The notes beneath the pieces are model-generated. The model was not told where the DNA came from. It did not search any database and worked only from the letters and a program-made list of their open reading frames with translations. Shown one piece after another: positions 1-8,661 of a DNA stretch of 64,000 bases; positions within the stretch are counted from its first letter, which is position 1; each line of letters opens with the position of its first letter. The translations under genes were made by a program, and so were the position numbers. Location: positions 1-64,000 of the forward strand of contig JAPULZ010000196.1 of assembly GCA_027294455.1 (NCBI GenBank), in the 5' to 3' direction. This DNA comes from Gemmatimonadota bacterium (GTDB taxonomy: Bacteria > Gemmatimonadota > Gemmatimonadetes > Gemmatimonadales > GWC2-71-9).

Positions 1-1518
1 CGATGACGTCCTCTGCGTGCGCCGCGAGCCGATCCGCCAGGCCCCTTAGCTGTTCTCGTCGCCTTCGCACGACGTGGGTGAAGATGGTTCTCGCCAACAC
101 GTGGGTTCCCCCGATCAGCAATCCCCACGCGCCGAACGCCAACGCGAGCAACCCCACCTTTTGGATCAGAACGGCCGTGAGGGGCACGCCGCCACCACCC
201 CCTGCCCCGCCCATGATGCCGCCGAACAATCCGCCCGCCATATTGCCGAGGCGCTCCTCGACACGAATACGCGTTTGGCCACCACGCGGATGCACCGTGA
301 CGTGCACGGCCCGTTCGACGCCCCCGTCCCAATGCCACGCGAAGGTCTTGCCCAGTGTGCTGACGATCCCCACGTTGCCGACGGTCACGCGGATCTCTTC
401 TACCAACACGGGATACTCGGACTCGGGCAATTCGCCGTCGACCACCCGCTCAAACATCAGCACGTGGGCCTCACCGAGAAATCGGGACATCTTGGCCGAC
501 CGATCAAGCTGGTCCAACTCTCGCAGCGCCCGGCGCACCTGACGAACCGGAATCCCCACCTCGGCGCCCAGGCGCTGCACACCACCAAGAGACAGCGCCC
601 CATCCACGGTTTCCGGCTGCTCGGCCTCGTTTTCCGACGCCCGCTTGACGATATCGAGGACGCGGGTCGCGCTGTATTTCCGGGGATCCCGCGATTCCAC
701 AGCACCCATGAATTCGTTTGGGGAGTCGAAGCGGTGCTCTGGGCGCAACGCCAGGGCATGTACCAGCGCCTGCTCCACCGACCCTGACAGGCGGTCGAGC
801 TTTGCACGATGCTCAGGCGTGGCCTCGACGAAGCGCCCCAGCTCGACGCATTCATCCGTCACCCACATCCCGGGCGTCTCGCCGATCAGCAGCTCGTAAA
901 ACACACAGCCGAGGCTGTAGACATCGGTCTTCTCGTCCGGTCCCCCCCGCGCCGCCGCCTGCTCCGGACTCATGTAGCCCGGCGTCCCGACGGGAAACCC
1001 CGTGCGCGTGAGATTCTGCTGCCCCGCCGTGCTGAGGGCTTGGCGATGCCGAAATCCGTCACCACGGGATGGCCCTGGGACAACAGAATGTTTTCGGGTT
1101 TGATGTCCCGATGCACGACCCCCATGCGGTGCGCGTACGTGAGGGCATCGGCCACCGGCTTGGTGATAACCATGGCCTCCTGGATGCCCAGCAGACCCTG
1201 CCGAAGCATGAGCCCCCGCAACGACTCCCCCTCCACGTACGGCATGACGTAATAGAGGAATTCCGCTGCCTCTCCCGAAACGATGAGGACGACGATGTGG
1301 GGGTGCTGGAGCCGCGCGGCAATCTCGATCTCTCGCAGGAAGCGATCGCTGCCGATGGAAGCTGCGAGGTCGGGCCGGAGCACCTTCACGGCCACCTCCC
1401 GGCCGTGCTTCAAATCCTTGGCCAGATACACCGTGGCCATGCCGCCCTGGCCCAGCTCGCGCTGGAACTCGTAGCGGGCGGCCAGGGCTTCGCTCAATTG
1501 TTGGTCGACATCGGACAT
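1..1518 (-). pseudogene. Ser/Thr protein kinase, frameshifted, truncated by window edge
   Basis: This is a cytoplasmic Ser/Thr kinase domain of the bacterial PknB type with a membrane-anchored tail. From the ATG at 1518 the first frame shows the Gly-rich loop 'GQGGMATVYLA', the 'VAVKVL' lysine, 'HRDIKPENIL' and 'TDFGIAK'. Right after the DFG motif the frame breaks. Shifting by one base restores 'GTPGYMSPEQ' and an open frame to base 1. The simplest explanation is one C missing near 1039-1040, where a GCC Ala codon would restore the reading. Downstream of the catalytic domain are a region with regulator-like helices, a Gly-rich segment and a hydrophobic stretch ('LIQKVGLLALAFGAW'), then Arg-rich residues at the edge. 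It could be a true pseudogene, a sequencing indel or programmed frameshifting; an indel is the plainest reading. The gene is divergent from the response regulator at 1614. Confidence 0.8.
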
Positions 1519-1613
1519 GGAGAACAAGGTAACAGCGCCTCCGCTCCCACGGCGAGATCTCCTCAAAACCTCGAAAATACTTACCTTTTGGCATCCTTCT
1601 CGACGAGGAACGG

Positions 1614-2237
1614 TTGCGAGTCCTGATTGCGGAAGACGACGCGGTCTCCAGCAAACTGCTCCAGACCCTGCTGGCGGAGTGGAACTACGAAGTCATCGTC
1701 ACCGAGAACGGCGAGGATGCCTGGGAGGTGCTCAAGCAGGATGACGGGCCGTCGCTTGCCATCCTCGACTGGCTCATGCCGGGCCTCGACGGGCCGCAGG
1801 TGTGCCGCAAGGTTCGGGGCAACCAGCTAAATCGGATGATGTATCTCATCCTGCTCACGCGCCTGGGCAAGAAAGATTACATCGTCAAGGGACTCGAGGC
1901 CGGCGCCGACGACTACCTGGCCAAACCGTTCCACCCGGCGGAGCTTCGCGCCCGTGTCCAGTCCGGCGAACGCGTGGTGCGGCTGGAGCGGGAGTTGCGG
2001 GAACGAGTCGTCGAGCTCGAAGACGCCCTGGGCAAAGTGAAGCAGCTACAAGGGCTGATTCCGATTTGCAGCTGGTGCAAGAAGATCCGTGACGATCAGG
2101 ACTACTGGCACCAAGTGGATGCCTACGTCGCCAAACACGCCGACGTGCAGTTCAGCCACGGCATCTGTCCGACGTGCTACGAAGAGGTCATGAAACCGCA
2201 GATCGAACAGGCGAAATCCGACAACGACGAGAAGTAG
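1614..2237 (+). CDS. Response regulator with Cys-rich C-terminal module
   Basis: A CheY-like receiver domain fills residues 1-120, with the acidic pocket E7-D8-D9, phospho-acceptor D52 in 'LDWLMPG', T82 and K104 in 'AKPF'. A coiled coil at about 120-150 links to a short tail, 'PICSWCKKIRDD...FSHGICPTCYEE', with two CxxC-type pairs. The same tail is known at the C-terminus of many PAS/GAF and receiver proteins and may bind metal or signal; its function is not established. There is no DNA-binding output domain, so this is probably a relay regulator. It starts at TTG, preceded by GAGGAA at about 1605. The length of 207 residues fits. No kinase gene is adjacent; the nearest histidine kinase is at 19.3 kb. 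Confidence 0.85.
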   Translation: MRVLIAEDDAVSSKLLQTLLAEWNYEVIVTENGEDAWEVLKQDDGPSLAILDWLMPGLDGPQVCRKVRGNQLNRMMYLILLTRLGKKDYIVKGLEAGADDYLAKPFHPAELRARVQSGERVVRLERELRERVVELEDALGKVKQLQGLIPICSWCKKIRDDQDYWHQVDAYVAKHADVQFSHGICPTCYEEVMKPQIEQAKSDNDEK

Positions 2238-2300
2238 GACACCGCTTGTAACCGAATCGCCGAACCGACCGTAGTGAGAGGAGTTCCTGAGAGACGGTCG

Positions 2301-2465
2301 ATGCTCATGACGAACGATCCACCACCGGAGCCCGAGCACCGGAAACCCTCGACGGGAAGCCTCTTTACCGCCGGCGCCCTCCTGCGCAGTCTGGTCCTCT
2401 CGCTGATGGACACCGCCGACCGCATCGCGGAATGGCTCGAGCGGGGCGGCGAAGCCGAGGATTAA
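2301..2465 (+). CDS. Small hypothetical protein (54 aa)
   Basis: A short open frame 63 bases after the response regulator on the same strand. From the ATG at 2301 it reads 'MLMTNDPPPEPEHRKP', then an amphipathic helix with 'LLRSLVLSLMDTADRIAEW' and an acidic end. It was not recognised. An alternative GTG start exists at 2274. It faces the aminotransferase gene at 2478 convergently, with 12 bases between the stops. Codon use looks like its neighbours, so it is plausibly real, but nothing indicates a role. Confidence 0.4.
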   Translation: MLMTNDPPPEPEHRKPSTGSLFTAGALLRSLVLSLMDTADRIAEWLERGGEAED

Positions 2466-2477
2466 AGAGCGTTGGCC

Positions 2478-3599
2478 CTAGACGTACCCGTGGGAACGGA
2501 AATCCCGCAGCGTCTCGGCAAACCGCGCCATGTCCTCCGGCAGGGCGAACGACACCCGGTTGTACGACAGCATCGGCGGGAATGGCCGCCCCACCAGCCA
2601 ACCCCGCTCCTTCATCCTGTCGATGTATGACCTGAGGTCACCCTGAATGCGGTGCATCAGGAAGTTCGTGCGCGAGGGAAGCCGCTCGATGTCGAGCTCG
2701 TCGAGGGCATCTTCGAGCACGCTACGTGCCCGGGCATTCACATCTACACTGCGTTCGACGAGAGCATCGTCCTGCAAGCTAGCCAGCGCGGCCACGCAGG
2801 CGAAGTGGTTCGTGTTGTTATAGCTGGCGATGGCGCCCACGCGGCCGATCGTGTCCTCGTGCGCGACAGCGTATCCAAGCCGCATTCCGGCCATGCCGAA
2901 AATCTTGGAAAACGTCCGGACGACGATCACGTTGGGATTGTCCGGCACCCACTTCAGCGCCGACCAATAGCTGGGATCCTCCTCCGCGTATTCGTAGTAG
3001 GCCTCATCCATCAGGAAGTACACGTTGTCCGGCGCCGACGCGATCCAGGAATCGATCTCTGCACTGCTGGTAACTGTGGCGGTCGGGTTGTTCGGATTAC
3101 AGATGTAGACCATCGTCGGCCCGCTCGAGCGGTCCACCACCTCTTTCATGCGATCGAGGTCGTGGGAGTAATCGGCCCGGAGCGGCACCTGCGTCACGGG
3201 CAGCGCAAACGGCGCCGCGTAACGACCCACGTCCTCGTAAGTAGGATGTGCCGTGACGAGGCGGACCCGGGCGAACAGCTGCACGAACATCTGGTTGACC
3301 TCGGTCGAGCCGTTGCCCATGAGGATGTTCTTCGGGGCCACCCCATGCTTCGCCGCCAGCGCGTCCACCACCGGAGCCTTGGAAGCGCCGGGATACCGGT
3401 TGGCCAGATCGAGCCCCTCCACGATCGCCGTGCGAGCGGCGGGGGAGATGCCCAAGGGATTCTCGTTGGAACTCAGGCGGACGGATCCGTCCGCCAGGCG
3501 ACGGGGACTGGCGCTGAGCACCGACGGGAGCACAGCGGTACCGCCGAGGCCGAGCAATCCAGCGGCGAATCCGGACTGGAAAAAGTCGCGACGTTCCAT
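2478..3599 (-). CDS. Tat-exported PLP-dependent aminotransferase (HisC-like)
   Basis: A fold-type I aminotransferase of the histidinol-phosphate aminotransferase family. It shows 'SSNENPLG' near the start of the mature domain, 'GNGSTEVN', 'NPNNPTATV', 'DEAYYEY' and the PLP lysine in 'TFSKIFGMAGMRLGY'. The N-terminus 'MERRDFFQSGFAAGLLGLGG' is a twin-arginine signal followed by a hydrophobic core and an Ala-rich cleavage region. The enzyme is therefore predicted to be folded with its cofactor and exported, unlike housekeeping HisC. The start at 3599 is supported by GGAGG six bases upstream. The 373-residue length fits the family. The substrate cannot be told from sequence, and no histidine genes are nearby. 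The exported hydrolase gene just upstream may share its transcript. Confidence 0.85.
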   Translation of the reverse strand: MERRDFFQSGFAAGLLGLGGTAVLPSVLSASPRRLADGSVRLSSNENPLGISPAARTAIVEGLDLANRYPGASKAPVVDALAAKHGVAPKNILMGNGSTEVNQMFVQLFARVRLVTAHPTYEDVGRYAAPFALPVTQVPLRADYSHDLDRMKEVVDRSSGPTMVYICNPNNPTATVTSSAEIDSWIASAPDNVYFLMDEAYYEYAEEDPSYWSALKWVPDNPNVIVVRTFSKIFGMAGMRLGYAVAHEDTIGRVGAIASYNNTNHFACVAALASLQDDALVERSVDVNARARSVLEDALDELDIERLPSRTNFLMHRIQGDLRSYIDRMKERGWLVGRPFPPMLSYNRVSFALPEDMARFAETLRDFRSHGYV

Positions 3600-3680
3600 G
3601 GAGCCTCCAGGGGTAGGGTCGAGGATTACGCAAGAATACGCCTCCGGCCAACGCGGCGCCAGCATCGCCGTGGAGCGTCG

Positions 3681-4586
3681 CTACCCACCTCCCCGCTGGA
3701 GGAATCCCACCAACTCCCGGATGAATCGGCCCGGATGCTCGAGATGCGCCGCGTGGTCCGCGTTCGGCACGACGACCCATCGTCGGTCGGGATGTCCCAG
3801 GCGCGAGAACTGCCGGGCTTGCGAGGCGATGGGCGCAAACGGATCGAATTCCCCGTGAATCAGGAGCGTGGGCAGGCCCACCTCGGCGGGGTTCAGGGCG
3901 TTGAACTGGTGGACGCGCCGCCAATCCGTGCGGACGGGGTCGGCCGCGAGAGCGGCGTCGATGTATACCTGCACGGCCCGATCCGAGATCGTCCCGGGGG
4001 TGATGAAATCAGACGCCGCGGCCTCCGGCGTGTTGCGGTGCCACTGGAGATCCGCCGTATCGGCCACATTGGGCAGCTCCCAGTCCGGGTCGACGGGATA
4101 GCCGTACAGCACCAGCACGGACATGAGGTCTTCGTGACGCTGCGCCGTGAGCTGCGAGACCATCGAGCCGTACGACCAACCGAACAAGACGGGCAGGCCC
4201 GGCGAGTCCCCATTCGCCTGGATCCAGCGCAGCACCGCCGCCACATCCGCCACGGATCGGTCCGGCGTGGCCCATTCGGTCGAATCGCGGGGCGTCCCCC
4301 CATAACCGCGAAGGTCTTGCGCGTACACGGCATAGCCTTCGGCCACCAGCCGGTCCATGAGGGAGAGGTTCTCACCCGGGACCTGAAGATCGAAATCCGG
4401 AACCCCACTCCACGTGCGCCCGTGGATCAAGAGAATCGCACCCTTTGGCTCCGCGGGTAGCTTCTCCCACACCGCGATGGGGTGCCCGTCCACGGTGATC
4501 GTATGCCGCCGCGGCGACTCTTGAGGTTGGAGCGGGGTTCCCGACATGGTCGCCGAGGCCGCCAACATAATCGCCATCCAATGCAC
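3681..4586 (-). CDS. Alpha/beta hydrolase, probably exported
   Basis: A serine hydrolase with oxyanion-loop 'LLIHGRTWSG', 'DLRGYGGT', nucleophile elbow 'GWSYGS' (Ser near residue 138), acid 'HGEFDPF' and histidine 'NADHAAHLEHP'. A short hydrophobic N-terminus ('MAIMLAASATMSG') suggests secretion. I chose the GTG at 4586 because GGGAGG lies five bases upstream; GTG 4592 and ATG 4577 are alternatives. The product is about 301 residues, normal for the family. Substrate is unknown; lipase, esterase or peptidase activity are all possible. It reads away from the PadR operator region at 4680. Confidence 0.8.
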   Translation of the reverse strand: MHWMAIMLAASATMSGTPLQPQESPRRHTITVDGHPIAVWEKLPAEPKGAILLIHGRTWSGVPDFDLQVPGENLSLMDRLVAEGYAVYAQDLRGYGGTPRDSTEWATPDRSVADVAAVLRWIQANGDSPGLPVLFGWSYGSMVSQLTAQRHEDLMSVLVLYGYPVDPDWELPNVADTADLQWHRNTPEAAASDFITPGTISDRAVQVYIDAALAADPVRTDWRRVHQFNALNPAEVGLPTLLIHGEFDPFAPIASQARQFSRLGHPDRRWVVVPNADHAAHLEHPGRFIRELVGFLQRGGG

Positions 4587-4679
4587 TGCCACCTCCCGAT
4601 CCAGGATATACGGCCAATTCCAGGCCTCAAGCTACACGTCGGCCTGGCGACTGAAACTCCTCGGGCCGATTTCCGTATT

Positions 4680-4692
4680 TCTACATTGTAGA
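4680..4692. promoter_or_regulatory. Palindromic operator upstream of PadR-ADOP module
   Basis: A perfect 13-bp palindrome, TCTACA-T-TGTAGA, lies 19 bases before the PadR ATG at 4711, where it would overlap or flank the core promoter. PadR and related winged-helix repressors commonly autoregulate through such sites. Assignment to this PadR is inferred from position only. Confidence 0.55.
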
Positions 4693-4710
4693 TTTACTTG
4701 GGAGCTCGGC

Positions 4711-5049
4711 ATGCCCAAAGGCGACTTTCTGGGAGCCTTCGAAGAGATCGTGCTCCTCGCCGTGGTCCACCTCGGTGAGGACGCCTACGGCATGACCATC
4801 CGCCAGGAGATAGAGCGCCGGGCCGGGCGAGCGGTCTCCATCGGCGCGGTCTACTCCACCCTGGATCGCCTCGAATCGAAGGGCCACGTCTCCTCGCGCT
4901 ACGCCGACCCGGCCGCCGAGCGCCGCGGCCGGGCCCGGCGCTACTTCACCCTCGAGCCCGCTGGGGCCCGGGGGCTCGCCCGATCCCGGGACATCCTGGC
5001 CAGCATGTGGCAGGGCGTGGAGTTCGGCGAGGACGGGGCCGAGCGATGA
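4711..5049 (+). CDS. PadR family transcriptional regulator
   Basis: A winged-helix regulator of 112 residues. 'FEEIVLLAVVHLGEDAYGMT' opens the fold; 'SIGAVYSTLDRLESKGHV' is the recognition helix, and 'RARRYFTLEPAG' the wing. The start at 4711 has GGGAG upstream; an upstream in-frame start at 4546 would run through the operator palindrome and is rejected. Its stop overlaps the ATG of the next gene (ATGA), so the two are translationally coupled. In this lineage PadR genes typically sit directly before ADOP permeases and are thought to repress them. A 13-bp palindrome just upstream is the likely autoregulatory site. Confidence 0.92.
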   Translation: MPKGDFLGAFEEIVLLAVVHLGEDAYGMTIRQEIERRAGRAVSIGAVYSTLDRLESKGHVSSRYADPAAERRGRARRYFTLEPAGARGLARSRDILASMWQGVEFGEDGAER

Positions 5050-7739
5050 CGCCCCGAGCCACCCGCTGTACGGCGCCCCGGCTTCCCGAGCGGCTGCTCA
5101 ACTGGTTCCTCCCGCCTGGCGATCGCTACGCCGCCACCGGCGATCTCAACGAGGAGTACAGCACCGTGGTCCGCCCCGCCCGTGGCAAGTGGAAGGCCGA
5201 CCTCTGGTACTGGAAGCAGGTCCTCATGTCCATCACACCGACCCTGCGCCGGAGATGGCGCCGGAGGACGACCCACCCACCCCATCGCCGGCCACGGCGA
5301 GGAGAACTCATGGTGCACGGCATCTGGCAGGACCTGCGTTTCGCCTCACGTTCCCTACTGGCACGCAAGGGCTTTACGGCGCTGGCGGTGCTCACCCTCG
5401 CCCTGGGGATCGGGACCAACACGGCGATCTTCAGCGTCATCAATCCGTTCCTCTTTCGACCCATGCCGTTCGATGACGCACACCGGCTCGTGCACCTGTT
5501 CGGCGTGGCGCAGGACTACGAGGGATTCGGCGGAGACATGGCCCGCATGTCGGACGCAGATTTCGCCGACTTCCGTTCAGAGGGCGAGAGTTTCGCACAA
5601 CTCGGCGCCTACTCGTACAGCGTGGTCAACATCATCGGCGACGGCGAGCCCGATCAAACCACGGCCGGCTATCTCACCGACGACATGTTCAACATTCTCG
5701 GCGTGCGGGCCGAGCTCGGCCGCGGGATCGTTCCCGGCGACGGCGCACCGGGGAGTGCGCGTGTCGTGGTGCTGAGCAACGGACTCTGGCGCCGAAACTT
5801 CGGCGGCGATCCGGCCATCCTCGGGCGGGATATCATCATCGACCAAAACCCCTACCGCGTCATCGGTGTCATGCCGGCCGATTTCAACTTTCCGTTCGGT
5901 GGCGTCCGGATGTGGATTCCCCGGAATATCGACCCCACTGCAGATCGCGACCGTCGATACCTGCTCGGCGTCGGACGGCTCAAGGCCGAGGCCGGCCTGG
6001 ATGGGGCACAGGCCGAGCTGAGCACGATAGCACGCCGGCTCGCCACCGAATACCCGACGTCGAACGAGAACATCGGCGTCAACGTCGTGGGGCTGCGCAA
6101 AGGCCTCATCTTCTTTTTCGACATCGTGCGGGTCGGGTTGTTGACGCTGGCCGCCGCCGTGGGCTTGGTGTTGCTCATCGCATGCGCCAACGTCGCCAAC
6201 CTCCTGTTGGCCAGGGCCAGCTCCCGCGGACGCGAGATCGCGGTGCGCACCGCGTTGGGAGCGGGTCGCTGGCGCATCGTGCGCCAACTGTTGAGCGAGA
6301 GTGCGCTCCTCGCGGGCATCGCCGTCGTGCTGGGCACCGCCCTGGCCGTGGTCGCGGTGCGACCCATCGCGGCGGCCATGCCCGGAGATTTGTGGCGGGT
6401 CGGCGACATCGCGGTCGACGCCACCGCACTCGTATTCGCGGTCCTTGCCTCGCTGACGAGCGTGTTTCTCTCCGGGCTCGCCCCGGCGCTCCACGCGTCG
6501 CGAACCGATCTGACTTCGGCGCTCAAGCAAGGCGGCCGGTCGGGCACCGACGGTGCACGCACGCGCCGGCTGACCAACCTGCTCGTCGTGGGCGAGTTGA
6601 GCATGGCGATGGTGCTGCTCATGGGCGCCGCACTGCTCATCAAGAGCGTGGACACCATGCGGAACATGGATTTGGGACTGACGCCCGATGGGGTCGTGGC
6701 GGCCGCAGTGAATCTTCCGCGCGCCGACTACCAAGGGAGCAACGAGATCACCGCGTTCTTCAGCACCGTGACCGAGCGCCTGAGTCGCGCGCCCTCGATC
6801 GCGGCGGCCGCGGTAGTGGTGCCGCTCCCCATGGATTTCGCGACCTACACGCGGGAATTCGCATTGGATGGTGTGGGCGAGCCCGACCAGACCTACGCCG
6901 CCGGCGCGTATTGGGTGTCGCCGGACTATTTCCGGGTGATGCGCATTCCCGTGCTGAGCGGCCGCACGTTCACGAGCCGGGACGATGCCACCGCGCCGCC
7001 GGTGGTCATGGTCAACAAGGCCATGGCGGAGCGATTCTGGCCGAACGACGACCCGGTGGGCAAACGACTCCGGTTCGACCTGAACACGGACAATCCCGGT
7101 GAGGCGACGGTGGTGGGCGTGACGAACAACGTGGTCCAGGGCGGGCTCTACCAAGAATTCGGTCCGCAGATCTACACGCCGTTCCTCCAACACCCCACCC
7201 GCGTGGCACATGTGGTCGTGCTCGCGAAGGCAGACCCGACCGTCACCATCCCGGCGTTGCGGAACGCCGTCTGGGAACGCGACCCGTCGCTGCCCATCGG
7301 CAGCCTGCGCACCATGAACGACGTGGTATCGACCGCGCTCGGGCCGTTCCGGGGCATCGCGGTAGTGCTCGCCTTGCTCGCCGTCGGAGCGCTCATTCTC
7401 GCGGGTGGGGGTATCTACGGCGTCATCTCGTTCTCGGTCAGCAAACGCGTCAACGAGTTCGGCATCCGCACGGCGCTGGGTGCGTCCGGCCGCGACGTCG
7501 TGGCCCTGGTCCTCAAAGACGGCGCCAAGCTCACCGCCGTCGGCGTGGGCCTGGGCGTCGCCGTGGCCTTCGCCGCCTCCCAACTGCTCGCGAGCCTGCT
7601 CTTCGGCATCGGGGGCGCGGATGCCGTGACGTTCGTGCTGATCCCGGCGTTCCTCGCCAGCATCTCGCTCTTGGCGTGCTTCATTCCCGCGCGCCGCGCG
7701 ACGCGGGTCGACCCGATGGAGGCACTGCGCGTGGACTAG
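5046..7739 (+). CDS. ADOP/MacB-like ABC transporter permease
   Basis: An 897-residue FtsX/MacB-type permease of the acidobacterial duplicated orphan permease (ADOP) family, a permease with no ATPase gene beside it. Residues 1-90 form the PadR-linked N-terminal extension. Next come the first MacB periplasmic unit ('LTLALGIGTNTAIFSVINP' is TM1), the first FtsX block ('LLIACANVANLLLARASSRG'), a second periplasmic unit, and the last FtsX block ('GIYGVISFSVSKRVNEFGIR'), ending 'RATRVDPMEALRVD'. It was started at the ATG overlapping the PadR stop. Family members may work in efflux or envelope remodelling; the substrate is unknown. It is convergent with the DoxX gene, and the two stop codons share bases in CTAG (7736-7739). 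Confidence 0.92.
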   Translation: MTPRATRCTAPRLPERLLNWFLPPGDRYAATGDLNEEYSTVVRPARGKWKADLWYWKQVLMSITPTLRRRWRRRTTHPPHRRPRRGELMVHGIWQDLRFASRSLLARKGFTALAVLTLALGIGTNTAIFSVINPFLFRPMPFDDAHRLVHLFGVAQDYEGFGGDMARMSDADFADFRSEGESFAQLGAYSYSVVNIIGDGEPDQTTAGYLTDDMFNILGVRAELGRGIVPGDGAPGSARVVVLSNGLWRRNFGGDPAILGRDIIIDQNPYRVIGVMPADFNFPFGGVRMWIPRNIDPTADRDRRYLLGVGRLKAEAGLDGAQAELSTIARRLATEYPTSNENIGVNVVGLRKGLIFFFDIVRVGLLTLAAAVGLVLLIACANVANLLLARASSRGREIAVRTALGAGRWRIVRQLLSESALLAGIAVVLGTALAVVAVRPIAAAMPGDLWRVGDIAVDATALVFAVLASLTSVFLSGLAPALHASRTDLTSALKQGGRSGTDGARTRRLTNLLVVGELSMAMVLLMGAALLIKSVDTMRNMDLGLTPDGVVAAAVNLPRADYQGSNEITAFFSTVTERLSRAPSIAAAAVVVPLPMDFATYTREFALDGVGEPDQTYAAGAYWVSPDYFRVMRIPVLSGRTFTSRDDATAPPVVMVNKAMAERFWPNDDPVGKRLRFDLNTDNPGEATVVGVTNNVVQGGLYQEFGPQIYTPFLQHPTRVAHVVVLAKADPTVTIPALRNAVWERDPSLPIGSLRTMNDVVSTALGPFRGIAVVLALLAVGALILAGGGIYGVISFSVSKRVNEFGIRTALGASGRDVVALVLKDGAKLTAVGVGLGVAVAFAASQLLASLLFGIGGADAVTFVLIPAFLASISLLACFIPARRATRVDPMEALRVD

Positions 7740-8164
7740 TGGACTGCGGACACCTTCCGCAGGGCGGCATCGACGGAGAACTGGTCCTCTTCCCGCGGCA
7801 CCAGCAAGACCACTAACAACAGGAGCAGCCGCGGCATGACGTGGCCGTCGAACGCGAAGAACGGCTCCGTCAACAGATGACCGAAGGTGACGACCAAAAG
7901 GACCCCGCCGATCCCCATGGCGGCCTCACGCACCCGAAAACCGACGAGCATCAACGCGCCGGCCACCAGTTCGACGAACGGCACCGTGGTGCCGGCGAGC
8001 CAGAGGGACCAACCCGGCAGAAACGTCTCGGCGTACGGGCCGACGAAGAACCGCTGCGCGTGTTCCACCGCGCCCATTTGAAAGACGCGGAAGATTCCCG
8101 TCATGAGGAACATGAGTCCCAGCGTGGCACGGGCGAAGAAGATCCCCAAGGCGCGATGCGTCAT
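7736..8164 (-). CDS. DoxX family membrane protein
   Basis: A four-helix integral membrane protein of 142 residues with the DoxX hallmarks 'ARATLGLMFLMTGIFRV', 'VPFVELVAGALMLVG' and 'GVLLVVTFGHLL'. DoxX proteins are inner-membrane quinone- or redox-associated subunits; the exact role is usually unknown. It is the last gene of a three-gene leftward operon, with its ATG overlapping the stop of the acetyltransferase (ATGA at 8161-8164). Confidence 0.85.
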   Translation of the reverse strand: MTHRALGIFFARATLGLMFLMTGIFRVFQMGAVEHAQRFFVGPYAETFLPGWSLWLAGTTVPFVELVAGALMLVGFRVREAAMGIGGVLLVVTFGHLLTEPFFAFDGHVMPRLLLLLVVLLVPREEDQFSVDAALRKVSAVH

Positions 8165-8661
8165 CGATCCACCCCCACGGTCTTGCTACGTCGCTCCATC
8201 AACAACACGTCCCTCCACACACCGCTCAACTGTCCGACGCCTTCATGGCACCCGACCTCCCGGAACCCGCATGCCTCGTGCAACGCGACACTCCCGACAT
8301 TGGACGGAAACATGCCGGCCCTGAGCGACCAGAACCCCTCGCGCTCGGATTCCTCCACGAGCGCCGTCAACAATGCCCGCCCCACACCCCGGCCCCGCAC
8401 CCGCTCGGCGGTGTACACGCTCACCTCGGCCACGCCGCCATACACACAGCGCGACGACACGGGACTCAGGGCGGCCCATCCGACGATGCCGTCCGCGGAT
8501 TCGGCCACGAGCCGACACCGGGGCAGATGCGACCGATCCCAGGCGCTCCATTCGGGAATCTCGGTTTCGAAGGTCGCCTCGCCGGTGGCAATCCCTTGGG
8601 CATAGATCTCCCCCACGGCTGGCCAGTCCGATTCGGTCATCGGTCGCGTGTGGATCTTCAC
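8161..8661 (-). CDS. GNAT N-acetyltransferase (phosphinothricin acetyltransferase-like)
   Basis: A single GNAT domain of 166 residues. 'IRPMTESDWPAV'-like N-terminus, 'FETEIPEW', motif A 'VRGRGVGRALLTALVEE' for acetyl-CoA pyrophosphate binding, and 'LHEACGFREVG' match the Pat/MnaT subfamily that acetylates phosphinothricin or methionine derivatives. The actual substrate is unknown. It starts at GTG 8661 with GAGGAG upstream and overlaps the preceding stop as GTGA. It sits mid-operon between a membrane protein and DoxX. Confidence 0.88.
   Translation of the reverse strand: MKIHTRPMTESDWPAVGEIYAQGIATGEATFETEIPEWSAWDRSHLPRCRLVAESADGIVGWAALSPVSSRCVYGGVAEVSVYTAERVRGRGVGRALLTALVEESEREGFWSLRAGMFPSNVGSVALHEACGFREVGCHEGVGQLSGVWRDVLLMERRSKTVGVDR

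Noticed and set aside
2652-4460. 602-codon open frame on the + strand
   Set aside because: It lies opposite the aminotransferase and alpha/beta hydrolase genes, both with clear motifs; its translation is Arg/His-rich with no domain, a common shadow in GC-rich DNA.
5577-7583. 668-codon open frame on the - strand
   Set aside because: Antisense to the ADOP permease, His/Arg/Gly-rich, no recognisable fold.
8161-8661. Herbicide (phosphinothricin) resistance gene
   Set aside because: Pat-like GNATs are widespread with other substrates; sequence alone does not support resistance.
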